A DNA stretch of 64,000 nucleotides from Escallonia rubra (GCA_033065855.1 JAVXUO010001117.1:186001-250000); one strand, 5' to 3'; counted from the first letter of the stretch, positions 42,260 to 54,901 are shown. Program-made: numbers and translations. Notes: generated by a model from the sequence alone, not told the origin.

Positions 42260-44082
42260 TATATACTAGCCCAGTAACCCGAGCCAAGATCGGATCATTT
42301 ATAAAATAAAGTATACCATAAGATCTTAAAGAGTGTATTAATGTGTACCACATATTGTAAGACAAAAAAGACAATAACGTTATTTAAAAAAAATTATTTG
42401 GCTATAAATAATAGTTCAAGGGACCAAAATTATATTATCTTTCAAGATTCTCGATCACATTGATACTTTTGTTGAATTTTTTTTTGTTGTTGAAATATTT
42501 ATAAACGTGACATTACCTATATTTAGCGAGAATGAGTAGCCTTTTTTTTTTTTTGGGGGGGGGGGGGGGGGATCTCTTTTTATTTAACAAACTTGCAGCT
42601 AAAATCTTACCCTTTTGTTTTGTATGCTTGGAGAAGTAAAATACAAAATATTAGAGTATTTAAAAAACGTGAATCTTATTATTGTGATATGCAATGGTGA
42701 AACCATTTTGTTGCAAAAATATGCTTGAATTTTTTTATTTATAACATCACAATTGTTACAAATTCATTGGTCTCAAGTTCCATCCAAGGTGAGTTGATGT
42801 CTTGTCTTCTTTTCTCTGAAGACGTGACATAAAGTGATTCCATAATGAAGCTAAAGCTGATTGACAAAGAAATAATTATTCTGATTGACAAAGAAATATA
42901 CTAAAATTGAAGTTCCTTCAGACCACTCTTTCTCCCATGTGCCAATCATTTTCCTTGCGAAAAACGAAGGACTTCCCTTTGGCCTATCAATTGGCATACG
43001 TAACCCAGCATCATCTTTTGATCTTGAGACACTGATAAGGCCGGTGCAAATGAAGCCCAATGAGTATACATGGAAGCTAGATATGCGTAGGTGAGTTAGG
43101 TCAGCAATTTAAGCCAAAACTTGGACTGCCAAATTAAATTAAAATAAAAGAAAAAGAAAAGGATGGCAATAAGTCCTCAATTATGAGATGCTCTATTTGT
43201 TATTGAAAATAATTGGTGATATGATTTGACTTTTGTAAGTGAACATGGTGCATATTTAACTCAAAAGAAAACTGCATATCGACCAAAATCAACAGAGAAA
43301 CAGACAGATAATATTAAGGTGTCAGTCACTTAAATTGTGTATCAGACAAAAGAAAAAAGTGTGATAGGTGCTTGTAGAACTTTAATGGACTTTCAAGACA
43401 AACTGGCTTACATATTTTGAAACGTTCACTTATTATTGCTAGCATAGATAAATAAATTGAGACATCTTTCAAGATTAAAATAGTATGTTCATAATGACGG
43501 ATATTGATTAACTAATTCTACATAGGTTGCTTACGGAGAAATATTTTCCTTCGAACCACGGAGTATTGAAACTTATTGTTTCTTAATTTAAAAACTTAGT
43601 GTTTCTTAATTTTGTGTTTGTTTTAGACTTGTTTCCCTCTTATAACCTAATGTATCTCTTCTTGTGAAGTGGGTTACGTTCCACTTTACTCCTTTTATTT
43701 ATTTTTTTTAATGGCTAGCTCTAAAGTTTGAATTCAGATAAATAAATAAAAAAAGGGAGTGAACCTTATTGACCACCAAAACAAAAACGTGGGAATTGCA
43801 AAGAAGACGAAATCCAGATCCATTCAAATTTGACAATTTCGTGAATAGATTCCAATTCATCATTTTCAAGGTAGTTGTCACGAAGGTTCAGCCGTCCACG
43901 TGGCTCTGCACCAAGTTGGCGTGGACTGTTGTTTCATTCACGAGTTTCACAAGTACAATGTTGTGTTGAGCTTAAAGAATGCCTTTCATGAACAGTCCGA
44001 GATATTTTTCATTGCGATTATTTGGCAGGTAAGTTTATGTTCAACGTATGTTGTCTGGAAAGTGATAGTTTAAGACAAGGGC

Positions 44083-44345
44083 GGAACTGATCCATGAACC
44101 GGCCCTCAAATTTTTGAAACGAAAATGTTGTTATGTTACGTTGTAAAATTAATGTATCGGTGTTCTTTTTTGTTGTATTTTTAACTTTTTTTTTCACCGG
44201 CCGCCGTAGTTTTTGTCTTTTTTTTTTAATTTAAATTCTTATAATATGTTAACTTACACATACACTGTTGTCTTCGTAGAATTAATTATCACATTAATAG
44301 TATATATTAACTTATACATACGCTATTATCTTCGTAAAATCTTTA
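44083..44345. mobile_element. Small hAT element, left part only
   Basis: GTTTAAGA followed by CAAGGGCGGAACTGATCC repeats the left end and target site of the complete element at 45224. The right end is lost where the next internal duplicate begins near 44346. Confidence 0.65.
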
Positions 44346-45223
44346 ATCATCTTTTGCTCTTGAGACCCTGATAAGGCCGGTGCAAATGAAGCTCAATGAG
44401 TATATATAGAAGTTAGATATGCGTAGGAGAGTTAGGTCAGCAATTTAAGCCAAAACTCGGATAGCCAAATTAAAATAAAAGAAAAAGAAAAGGATGGCAA
44501 TAAGTCCTCAATTATGAGATGCTCTATTTGTCATTGAAAATAATTGGTGATATGACTTGACTTTTGTAAAAGCAAACATGGTACTTATTTAACTCAAAAG
44601 AAAACTGCATATCTACCAAAATCAACAGAAACAGAAATAGACAGATCATAATGACGTGTCAGTCACTTAGATTGTGTACTCGGACAAAAAGGAAAAAGTG
44701 CGATAGATGCTTGTTGAGCTTTAATAGACTCCCAAGAAAATTCGGTTTACATCTTTTCACTTATTATTGCTAGCATAGATAAATAGACTGAGACATCTTT
44801 CTAGCTTAAATTAAATAGTAGGTTCTTAACGACGGATATTGATTAACTAATTCTAAGTAGGTTGCTTCCGGAAAAATATTTTCCTTCGAACCAAGAAGTA
44901 TTATAACTTATTGTTTCTTAATTTAAAAACTTATTGTTTCTTAATTTTGAGTTAATTTCATGAACCAAAACAAAAACGTGGGGCTTGCAAAGAAGACGAA
45001 ATCCAAATCCATTCAAATCTTGACAATTCGTGAATAGGTTCAGCCATCCACGTGGCTCTGCACCAAGTTCGCGTGGAACGTCGTTTCATTCACGAGTTTC
45101 ACAACTACAATGTTGTTTGAGCTCAAAGAACCCCTTTCATGAATAGTCCGAGATATTTTTCATTGCGATTATTTGGCACGTTATAAGTTTATGTTCAACG
45201 TATGTTGTCTGGAAAGTTTAAGA

Positions 45224-45711
45224 CAAGGGCGGAATTAATGCATGAAAGAGGACCCCAAATTTTGGAATTTTTTTTTTAGTTTATTAAATATTTGAAAGTA
45301 TATTTAAGACAACGTTTGTGTTTTTTATTTTTTATTTTTTTTGTGCTTTTAACTTTTTGTTTCACCTTTTGTATTATTCTTTGTCTTTTTCTTGATTCGA
45401 CTTGATTTTTTATTTTTTTTGTTTTTATTCTTATAGTGTGTTAACTTATACATGCACTATTGTCTTTGTACTATTAATTATCACATTAGTAGTACGTATT
45501 TACATGTAAGAGTTAAGTCTCTTTAATGCAAGATTAGTAATTTGTTGATTATCTTTACCAAGTTAAATAAATTATTATGAATGGTAAAATTATATGATTA
45601 CATAAGTTATATTTTTGTGAACTTCAACCTTATGAAGTTTTGTATACTAGATGTCAAATTTTTTTATCAACTTTTTAGCTCCCCTGATAAGACTTCCTGG
45701 ATCCGTCACTG
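45224..45711. mobile_element. Non-autonomous hAT element (488 bp)
   Basis: The left end is CAAGGGCGGAATTA and the right end GGATCCGTCACTG, imperfect inverses of the same terminus type as the larger hAT at 6017. Perfect 8-bp direct repeats GTTTAAGA flank it (45216-45223 and 45712-45719). AT-rich interior, no ORF. The equivalent sites near 5316 and 8726 are empty. Confidence 0.9.
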
Positions 45712-45889
45712 GTTTAAGAGAATTAATGGTTAACTTCATAAAATAACAAATAAATTGACTTGTACGCTTGGTTGGTGCAAAATGTTTGGCAACAACAAAA
45801 AAATTGTACACAATTGTTGACTACGGCAATTAATCACACCAACTAGTTCTTGAATACAACCAAAACATTGATTTTTTTTTTTTTTTTTT

Positions 45890-46028
45890 TACATAATTTT
45901 ATAAATGGTAAAATTATATGATTACATAAGTTATATTTTTGTGAACTTGAACCTTATGAAGTTTTGTATACTAGATGTCAAATTTTTTTATCAACTTTTT
46001 AGCCCTCTGATAAGACTTCCTGGACCTG
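45890..46028. mobile_element. Small hAT element, right part only
   Basis: Repeats the right half of the element at 45224 up to GACCTGCCACTG and the flank TTCAAGAGAATTAA. It arose from the internal duplication of 45581-45880. Confidence 0.65.
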
Positions 46029-46990
46029 CCACTGATTCAAGAGAATTAAAGGATAACTTCATAAAATAACAAATAAATTGACTTGTACGCTTGGCTGGTG
46101 CAAAATGTTTGGCAACAACAAATAAATTGTACACAATTGTTGACGACGGCAATTAATCACACCAACTAGTTATTGAATACAAACAAAACACTGATTTTTT
46201 TTTTTTCATATTTTGATTGACAACATCTGCCTAAGAGCATGCCTATATTTTCATGTTGATGAAGCTTCAGCCAAGACTCGTGACTCCATACGATGCAAGT
46301 GTCCTTAAGCATCAGATCATCTTGGCACTTTTCTGCCACGTTTTGCAACACAAGGACAATACTACCGGTGTGGTTACCGGAATGTTGGCTATTTACAAAT
46401 GTAAATCTTCAATGAGATAATTGAATTTGATTCCACAGTTACTTGGTAAATTCTGCATAGTCAAGTGATCTTGACCGACGGTAGGCCACCTCCATCACAA
46501 CTGCCAAATGTTAATCATATGTTAAGTTACATCTCACATAGGCTAGAAATGAGTAGTAGATCTGCTTCTTATTCCTGTTGGGCTTATCCTTCCTGTGAGC
46601 ATACTTTTAAGTTGGACATCAGACTTTGACATATACAAACAATTCTGAATTCCGAATTCTTTTATATATGTGATCAATCCTGAAGTTCTTTATTCTTTGT
46701 TGTCAGGCTCGTTATAAGCCGGAACCTCGGCCATGTATATAAGAGAATGGTACATATTGTGTATATTTGGAAGAAGTATATGCTTTTAATAATTGTTAAC
46801 ATCAAGTTATCGCTTCTCCTTTAATGACATTTCACACAAATGCAACTATTTTTCAGCATCTTTATCTTATGTAAATCATTTTCGTGTTTCGAATTTGTAT
46901 TTGTCTACCATACTTGCATAAGATTCATCTGAGTGTAATGGCATTTCTTTTTCCAAGCAAAGAATGGAAAGATAGTCAAGTACCATTACA

Positions 46991-47036
46991 TGAAATTTGA
47001 ACACGTTACAACTGCGAGCCTTACTATGACTCATTG
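46991..47036 (-). pseudogene. Short copia gag remnant
   Basis: About 45 bp identical to the end of the gag fragment at 19597-19640 (coding KARSCNVFKFHV on the minus strand). It adjoins upstream copy C just as the longer remnant adjoins copy B, so the copia junction predates the B/C duplication. Confidence 0.65.
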
Positions 47037-49291
47037 AAAGCTGCGTAAGCCCAGGTGCAACCCAAAGCCCATTCCAAGCCCGTCCATTCCGGAGTATATG
47101 AGCTGGGCATGAGCGCTTTCGGCCCGTCCATTCCAAGCCCGATTCACACGCCAACTCAACAATACCCACATGCACTGTTCTGAGGCCAACCTTATTGCGG
47201 ATAAGTAGCAGAGTTCGCAATTCTTGGTCGTATCTTTTTCATGGACCAGATTTTTTGTTGTGCAACACTCTTACGGTAACAGAAAAATGTCGCTAATTGT
47301 TCTTTAGTGACAATTTATCATTAAAACTGTTACAGCACAAATTTATTACAACAGAAAATCCTTATCACTTTTTTATCAACCTCGCGTCCGACTCTCTCCA
47401 CTTAGATTTGGGGTACGTTTGGGGAGTTCTTCTTAGGGGGTCCCTCATATTTAATGTTCTCTTTCAGCTTTTTGGGTCAAAAAAACAAATTGGATCAATT
47501 TCAAAAAAACAAATTTATCATTAATACTCAAGTTAATTATCGTACATATAGAGGGGTTCTCGTCAGGAGCATCCCTCATATTTGGTGTTTTTTCATGTCA
47601 TATCGATCATCCGTTGTTTGGATGTAAGCATGTCCTTAACTTGGATCAATTACACTAAAAACATTGTCCATTATTAGTCATGTTGCGCTCGTCACCTTTA
47701 CTCTTCTATTTTGACAGCGGGCAAACCTGAGATACTAATAATTTTCTGCTTTCTTTGTCAATGGGCAGAATTCAATTTTTTCGACCGGCTATTAGTTTTC
47801 CATGGGCAAGTTCCCAAATTCATTCCTAGTTTACCTTGGCAGGCCGCATTGTCTCTTCCCCTTTTGCTCTTGCCCTCCCCCTCAAATGACGAGAGCTACC
47901 AAAGCAAACTTTAGTTGCAACCATCACCACCACAACCAACATCTTACACCATCACACCACCACCAACATCTCCTGCATCAGCACTGCCAACCGTCGTCAT
48001 CACCTTCACCATGAGACCAACAGCTACCATGCACAACCTGATGCAGGACTTCTATCATCACCTCCACCATCTTTGTCTTACACATAGACTTTCCCTTCCA
48101 AGCTAACAACCTGGTTCTGTCATGGGTTGACGACCCTACGAATCTCGAGGTGTTACAGTTTTTGGAATATAACTTCATTCTTAGCTGCCACAAAATCTGT
48201 AAATTCCTTGACCGAGGTGGCCAAAGTCCATATGGGTGTTGCATCCTCCGAACAAATCTGCTTGTTTGGCTGTCAGATCTTTGATGTGTCATCAAGATCC
48301 ACGGGTGTAGCGTCCTTGGAGAAGATCGATGGTGTAAAAAGCGATGCTTGTCTCAAGAGGCTCTCTAGAACGTTAATCTTTTGTAGCTGACACACTTTCT
48401 AGCGACGAAGAATGGAGAAAGCCATTTGAAAAAACATAACTAAATGTTGATTAAACTTTCCTAAAAGATTATTTACTTGCTTTATAAATAGATGATGAAA
48501 CTCCAAAAGCATACGTTACTGCTCTTGGACGAAAGCATATTTGATTGAAGTAGGCTAATTTCTCTATCTATCCATGTCACTCTCTTGTCCATTAGGGTGG
48601 CTTACACCATCTTCCTGCTTATAAACTCTCACTTTATATTTGAAATCTGGAATACCGATTTAGTACCGGTTAATCGTCTGTACTTGGTGTACAAGGATGC
48701 ACTTCAACTAATTTTAGTGAAGTACTATTACGAAGTGTAGAATTTAAAAGCTCAATATAAAGACAATTGACAAAGAAAGGAATGAAATAAAAGGATTATT
48801 TCACTCAATTGTTTGATGCACTCAAAATAATGAACCACTAGTGCCTTTATATAGGCTTACACATAACAAGAATTCCTAAAAAATGACCCACTACACCACT
48901 AAGCAATTGCACCACTAGCCACTAAAAGATAATTCTAGAACAACTTATCTTTAACAACTTTGAATCATTCTTCAACAAGAAAAAATGCTAAGCGCGTGCT
49001 CGAAAAGTTGAGCCCTGTGATTTATCAAAAAATATTTAGTATACAACCAGGCATTGTCAGAGTTTTTCCTGCTCAATTTGGTTTCTAAGGTCAGTCTCTA
49101 TGGTATTCATGCATTTAATCAAATCATATTGCGAGTGGCTAACCATACAAAATCTAGCTTTTGCTGAAAAATTGAAACCCCAAGAATGTTCAGGTTTACT
49201 AATCGAGATGAAGTGAGTAGAAGTTGATTTACCAGTACAGCGGAACCAAAATTTTGATCTTTCTTTTATGCCCTAGTCAAAGCAATCTAAT
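47037..49291. other. No recognisable gene
   Basis: Bases 47040-47180 have GCCCATTCCAAGCCCG motifs like hAT subterminal repeats, but I found no ends. Bases 47880-48050 have CAC/CAT-rich low-complexity sequence. An 87-codon ORF at 48127-48390 (plus) and a 105-codon ORF opposite it show no motif I recognise. The rest is AT-rich. Confidence 0.45.
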
Positions 49292-52200
49292 CACTGCAAG
49301 AAAAAGGCACTTTAGCGACAGAATTTTAGCACAGATACAAATCCGTCGCTAAAAGTCACCTTTACTGACGGACAACACCGTCGATAAAGATCCATCGGTA
49401 AATGTTTTTACGACGGAATTGTCAGTCGGTAAAAAAATTTACCGACAGGGTTTTAGTGACGGAAAAACCGTCCCTAAATGATGTTTAAAAATTTTCGATT
49501 TTCGGCCAAACTTTTTAAATATATTAAAAACTATTTAGCGACGGAATGCGTATGTCACTAAAAACTCCGTCGCTAAAGCCCTTAAATAATTTTAAAGGTA
49601 GGCTTTTAGCGACGGAAAATTTTCACTGCCGCCACCGCTACCGCTACCGCACCACCCCTGCCACTAATAGTTTGTACATTTTAACTCTAATTACATGTTA
49701 CAATTTATAGTGTAATTACATGTTATGTTGAATTTGTTATAATATAGAGTATAATTTAATTTAATTGTTATAATGTATAATGTAATAATATGTATAATGT
49801 AGTGTAATTTGTTACATGTTATAAGTTTAATTAATCTTAATTAAACTCGAATTAGTCCTAATTAACGCTAATTAACTCTTAATTAAATGTTAGTTAACCC
49901 TAATTAAACTCAATTAACTCTAATTTACCTTAGAGCCCTAAGTAGCCTTAATTAGCCTTATTTAGCCCTAATTAACACTAATTATTTCTAATTAACTCTT
50001 AATTAAATCAATATTAACCCTAATTAAACATAATTAATAACTTTAATTAACCCTAATCAGCTATAATTATCCCAAAGTATCCCTAATTAGCAATAATTAA
50101 CATTGATAATCATAATTAACTCTTAATTAAAAGCTAGTTAACACTAATTAACTCTAATAATTAACCTTAATTAACTCTAATTAGCCCTAATTAACCCTAA
50201 TTAATACTTATTAACCAAAATTAACTCTTAATTAATCCTAATTAACACTAATTAACCTAATCAAATTTAATTAACTTTAATTAACCCTAATTAGCCCTAA
50301 CTAGCCATGTTGGGGCCCTAATTAAACCCTAATTAGTCCTGGTAAAACCTAAAAAAAGGTTAATTAACCTAATTAAATCCCAATTGCCCAAATTAAATTC
50401 TAATTAGTCATAATTAACCCTAATAAATCCTAACTAAATCTTAGTGAGCCATAAATAACCTGATTAACCCTAGTGAACCTAATTTAACCTTAATTAAACT
50501 GTAATTAGCCCAATTAAACCCTAGTACATCCCGAATTAACCCTAATAAGCCTAAATACAACCCTAACCCTAACTAAACCGTAAACCCCATCATAATTACA
50601 TGTGAGACAGTATCAACTCCGTTAATGAACTCCATATTCGACTGAGAAAAGAAGTCGGCTTCCCAAACTAGGAATATTCGTTATTATTTTGTGAAGTCCA
50701 TTGACAACGAGTTGGTTACAACTCGTGCTCAACAAATTTTAAAGTGAATCATTTTAGTTACAACATGTTTTTGCAAATTAATTTAATGATTTCATCTTTC
50801 TGAAATTTTGATATATCGGAAAGATTGTTGCATATATTACCAATTTTTAATTGCATGCATGCATAAAAACTCTTAGTGCCCGTTCAAATGTACTCATTAC
50901 AAAGTAATTCTTTGTAATAAGCCTTTGGATTTCTAATTTGGACAATTTGAAAAAGCTAAGTGTTTATAAAACAGTGCATCGGCTCATGCTCCGTGTTTTA
51001 TGTCTTGGATATTTGGTGCACTTTCTTCAGTGTTTCTCCGGGTGCATACAAATATGGTGTCATACATCTGTTTAATTTTGTAAGAACAAGATTAGACAGA
51101 TGTTAGAATACTTAATCAATGTCGTGTACTTGGAGAAGTATGAGGAGGTGCTGCCGAATTTTCCGCAAACATAGAATAAAGCATGAGTCGATAACTATTT
51201 TATAGACATGTGCTTTTTTGAATAGGATAGGGCCACTACATATTAGAGAATGAAGGGGGTATAGACATGTTGTCACATACGTGCATTCATTTCATATCAA
51301 CCCTACCTAATTATTGGTTTTAATTTAATGTGGTATATAGTAATCTCAGTCGTCATGTAGGTCGATCGAAGTTGGATGAAAAGGAAAAATAATGATGATT
51401 TCAAGGATCGCGTCGATGAATTTCTCGAGTTCGCTTACGCGCATTTTGTAAATATTTGCTTTGAGGAGATAAGGTGTCCGTTCAATAAATGTGAGTTGCT
51501 ACACTGGAGAAAAAGAATGGTGGTAAAATGATATCTTTTCCGGTACGATTTTATGGGTGGATACCCAAGGTAACCGCAGCACGAAAAAACAATAGTACCG
51601 TCATCCAACCCGGCTAGTCAAGTTAAAGTTAGGGTGGAGGCAAGTAGGATTATCGAGATATGATTATAGATGTTGGGCATGCTACTGTTAACTGGACCGA
51701 CTACAGCGGCGATGACAGTCCCCAACACCCAGACGAGGGGGCTCATCAATTTTTTGCTTTGTTAAGAGAAGCCAAAGAGTCGTTGTGGGATGGAATTAGG
51801 ATATTACAGTTAAAATCGATTGTCTACGGTTAGTAGGATATTACAATTAAAATCGAACCACGGGCTGAGTGAGAAAAGATTTAAAAGTTCGTTACTTTTA
51901 TCAATGAAATTTTGTCGGAGACTGAGAAGTTGTCCCCTTCATACTACGATGCGAAAAAGATAATGATGAAACTTGGATTGGGTTATGAGCGGATAGATAC
52001 GTGTAATAACGATTGTGTACTATTCTGGAAAGAGAATAAGGACATGACAAGTATGTAATCATTCGAGAGAATGTACTAGTCTTCCAATACGGCTGAACAT
52101 ATGAGAGCTCACTATGAGACTCGTAACAGCGATGCCGATGTGATGACACACCCCGCTGATGGAGAGGCATGGAAAGAGTTTGACCTCAGACATCTAACCT

Positions 52201-52423
52201 TTGCTTAAAAAGTTTGGAATGTCCGACTTGGTTTGGCAACCGATGAGTTCAATCCTTTCAGACAGTCTAGCACGCCTTATTCAACATGTGTTTGCTAGTC
52301 AAACTACATAAGTGTTCTAAGTGGAAGATGTCGCAAATCCTAAATCTCATTGGTATATTGTTATCACGTTTAAGAAATTGCCAGTCGCATATAACAGTGA
52401 GGTAGACTTGAAGTTTCCACTGC
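49292..52423 (+). mobile_element. Decayed CACTA element, 5' part (truncated by copia sequence)
   Basis: The left end reads CACTGCAAGAAAAAGGCAC, one base off the CACTACAAG terminus. AGCGACGGA/TCCGTCGCT subterminal repeats fill 49310-49630. Bases 49800-50570 are degenerate AATTAACCCTAATTA repeats. Bases 50600-51354 resemble the 15038-15780 leader of CACTA-1 inverted. TNP2 remnants start at 51355. The right end is missing where copia sequence begins near 52424. Confidence 0.75.
51355..52423 (+). pseudogene. TNP2 transposase remnants (CACTA), multiply broken
   Basis: At 51355 the frame is ATG TAG then VDRSWMKRKN, so codon 2 is a stop where other copies have Ser. DRVDEFLEFAYAHF and IRCPFNKCELLHWRKR follow, with one Cys of the cluster changed. 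At about 52180-52290 a piece reads DLRHLTF and VRLGLATDEFNPFRQSSTPY, the TNP2 catalytic-domain motif. At 52320-52410 VEDVANPKSHWYIVITFKKL is the DUF4216-like region found also at 58408. Large internal deletions and stops separate these. Confidence 0.75.
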
Positions 52424-52870
52424 CTCTGACGGATATTATCTTTCTCAAGCTAAATATGCTTCTGATCTTCTTTCTCGTGCTGGTTTAACTGATAGCAAAA
52501 CTGCTTCTACTTTTCTTGAACCTAATGTATGATTTACTCCCCTCGATGGTACACCTCTTCATGATCCTCATTTATATCGCACATTGGCCGGCAGTCTTGT
52601 GTACTTGACCGTCACTCGTCCTGATATTGCATATGTTGTGCACTTGGTCAATCAGTTTCTCTCTGCTCCACGTACGACTCATTTTGTCGTCGTCCTTCAC
52701 ATTCTTCGATACATCAAGGGTACCTTATTTTATGGCTTATGGCTTACATTTCTCAGCTCATACATATTTTAATGCATATTCTACATGCATATTCTAATGC
52801 TGATTGGGCTGGGGATCTAACCAATCGACGATATTCTACTGGTTTTTGCTCTTTTCTTGGTACCTCTCTA

Positions 52871-53088
52871 GGGGGCAGAACATTGGGTAGAGAGACCCAA
52901 TCTGCTTCAGAGGAGAATTAGCCATCCCAGTGGTGGACCAAAGCAGAGCTTTGGCCCTCACAGGAAGACCAGCTTTTCAGAGAAAAGGTTTGGTCCACCA
53001 CTGGGAGAGCCAGGCAAAAGACTTCCTTGAAAGAAGTCCAAGTCGGGGTTCCGATTATGGATAGTCGCCTTGGAAATCTTCATCCTCC
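52871..53088. other. Foreign block inserted in copia RNase H, with 17-bp perfect inverted repeat
   Basis: The RNase H coding sequence is interrupted between GGTACCTCTCTA and TTTGGGCTTAAAAG, which resumes the same domain. The block holds CCCAGTGGTGGACCAAA (52926-52942) and its exact inverse (52989-53005), separated by 46 bp, plus a small TTGGGT...ACCCAA hairpin at 52883-52900. Origin unknown. Confidence 0.6.
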
Positions 53089-53494
53089 TTTGGGCTTAAA
53101 AGTAAAAAATAGACTCTCACAGCTCGTTCTAGCATAGAAGCAGAATATCGCGTACTGGTCGATACAACCCAGGAGCTTTTATGGTTGCGTTGGCTACTTG
53201 AGGACATGGGAGTTACACATCCCACTGCTACACCTTTATATTATGACAATCAAAGTGCCACTGAGATTGCTCACAATGATGTGTTTCATGAGCGCGCCAA
53301 GCATATTGAGATTGACTGTCATTTTATGCGTCAGCATGTTATTGGGGGAACTCTTTACTTACATTCTTTCACTTCTCTTAATCAAACAACAAACATTTTC
53401 ACCTAATCTCATCCTCTAGGGCAACTTCAAGAGCTAGTTTCCAAACTCCAGTTGGCTCGTTCTCTACCACTTTGAGTTTGAGGGGGGGAGGGGG

Positions 53495-53675
53495 TGTTAA
53501 TATTATTGCAATGTTATTGTAAGATTGTCTACAGTCAAGGGGTTATACTGTTATTTTTCCTAATCTAGAATATTCTTTAGAGTTTCCTAGTCTTTGTAAG
53601 ATACTACATTCATGTCTATATAAAGGCTTCATATTATGAGACACAAGAATAATATTATCTTCTCTTTCATGAACA
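53495..53675 (+). repeat. Ty1/copia 3' LTR
   Basis: Begins TGTTAATATTATT after the polypurine tract and ends TTTCATGAACA. It contains a TATATAAAG box near 53617. The length of 181 bp is short but within the copia range. The end was chosen at the first CA after the AATATTATCTTCTC stretch and is approximate. Confidence 0.65.
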
Positions 53676-53777
53676 CTTATTTTTTATTGATGCCTGCTAT
53701 AAACACGTACAAAGGGCCAGTAATTTTCATAATTGTTTTTCCATGCACATCTAAAAGAAAAAACTTGGTCTTTACAG

Positions 53778-53888
53778 GATTGGCCATTGAGAAGCAAGCT
53801 GGACCCTGAGATATATGGATCACCTGAATCGTTAATAACCAAAAAACTGGTGGAGCAAGAGATTGGAGGCTTCATGACCCTTGAAGAG
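53778..53888 (+). pseudogene. Isolated lipoxygenase exon 6 with both splice sites
   Basis: A 111-bp exon, exactly the length of exon 6 in the intact gene, with acceptor TTTACAG|GA and donor GAAGAG|gtaatg. It encodes DWPLRSKLDPEIYGSPES and ELVEQEIGGFMTLEE-like sequence without stops. It differs from the local gene at many codons, so it comes from another lipoxygenase paralogue or an old copy. It is on the opposite strand to the intact gene. Neighbouring exons are not found on either side; a copia LTR ends 100 bp upstream. Confidence 0.85.
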
Positions 53889-54259
53889 GTAATGCAAAAC
53901 CCATCTTGTAGTGGATTATAGTGAAAACTAAAGATACAACCAAAAGTCGACTCCAAAATTGTTTAGTTACGTTATTGCACATTATTGAGGAGATGTATTT
54001 TCACTTTGTGAACTCCCAACTTTGTCACTAAAATGTTAAAAACCAAAAAATAATTAGTGGTTGTGTAACACCATGTCATCAGTTTTTGTGGTGTTAGACT
54101 ACCATTAGAACCGTGCCAATTAAAGCAATTTTGTAAAATATGGGGATGGTTAATCACGATTTGCCGCGTAGTTGGGATAAACCACCCAATTTGTTGGGTC
54201 ATGTGTTGCTGCACCTTGGTGGTCACTATGGGTGTGGTCGTTTGCGGTGTGGCAGTAGA
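53889..54259. other. No recognisable feature
   Basis: Flank between the stray lipoxygenase exon 6 and the next CACTA end. The opening bases may be intron following exon 6. No motif seen. Confidence 0.4.
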
Positions 54260-54901
54260 CACTACAAGAAAAAAGGCTTTTAGCGATGGGTAAATCCGTC
54301 GCTAAAAGCCTAAAGTCCGTCGCTAAAACAATTAGCGACGGATTTACCGTCGCTAAAAGCCCGTTACTAATAGTTTAGCGACAGAATGTTCAAATCCGTC
54401 GTCAAATATGTAAGTTTTTGCGACGGATTTATTTTTAATTAGCGACGGAATATCCGTCTTTAATTATATTTTAAGTATTTTAATTTATTTTCTTTTTTGT
54501 TAAATTAGCGACGGAATAAATGTTTTAGCGACGAAATATTCCGTCGCTAAATAAGCTTTTTAGCGACGGAATATTTCGTCGCTAATTAACTGATAGTAGG
54601 AACAGTTTTAGCGACGGAATTAATCCGTCGCCAAAAGTCAAAAATTTTTTGAATTTTTTTTATATTTTTCTATTACCCAAACCTGTAATAAAATTTTCAT
54701 TTCTCAACAACAACGCACAATAATCAATACACAAAGAAATATATATAATCAATCATAACAAATGTTTATTATAAAAAAGACTCATTATGTACAAGCCGGG
54801 AACCGGATACAGCCGGTTAGAGGAGGGGAAAAGAGTACAAGCCGGGCGCGGGGGCGGGGGGAGGGGGGAAGCTAGGAACGGGCACGAGAAGGGGCTCATC
54901 A

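Larger units (their letters stand above)
41872..46990 (-). promoter_or_regulatory. Lipoxygenase upstream region (native copy C of the segmental duplication)
   Basis: The DNA 5' of the intact gene, duplicated at 2766-6016 and 7757-13466. It is itself internally duplicated: 43010-44340 resembles 44347-45720 (shared GATAAGGCCGGTGCAAATGA and GCAATTTAAGCCAAAAC), and 45581-45880 resembles 45906-46200. A TATATATA stretch lies at about 42256-42266 on the minus strand, some 460 bp before the ATG, at the edge of a MITE; its use as the TATA box is unproven. A run of 17 G lies at 42555-42571. Small hAT pieces are listed separately. No other gene. Confidence 0.7.
52424..53675 (+). pseudogene. Ty1/copia reverse transcriptase end, RNase H and 3' LTR
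   Basis: Plus-strand frames encode SQAKYASDLLSRAGL, YRTLAGSLVYLTVTRPDIAY (end of RT), YSNADWAGDLTNRRYSTGFC (RNase H), SSIEAEYR and DNQSATEIAHNDVFHERAKH. Order and motifs are those of the copia pol C-terminus. Stops and an inserted block at 52871-53088 break it. A polypurine tract (TTGAGGGGGGGAGGGGG) ends at 53494, directly before the LTR. Gag, protease, integrase and the front of RT are absent. Confidence 0.85.

Noticed and set aside
47711..48390. ORFs around the CAC/CAT-rich stretch and at 48127
   Set aside because: Low-complexity composition and frames open on both strands; I could not match a family.
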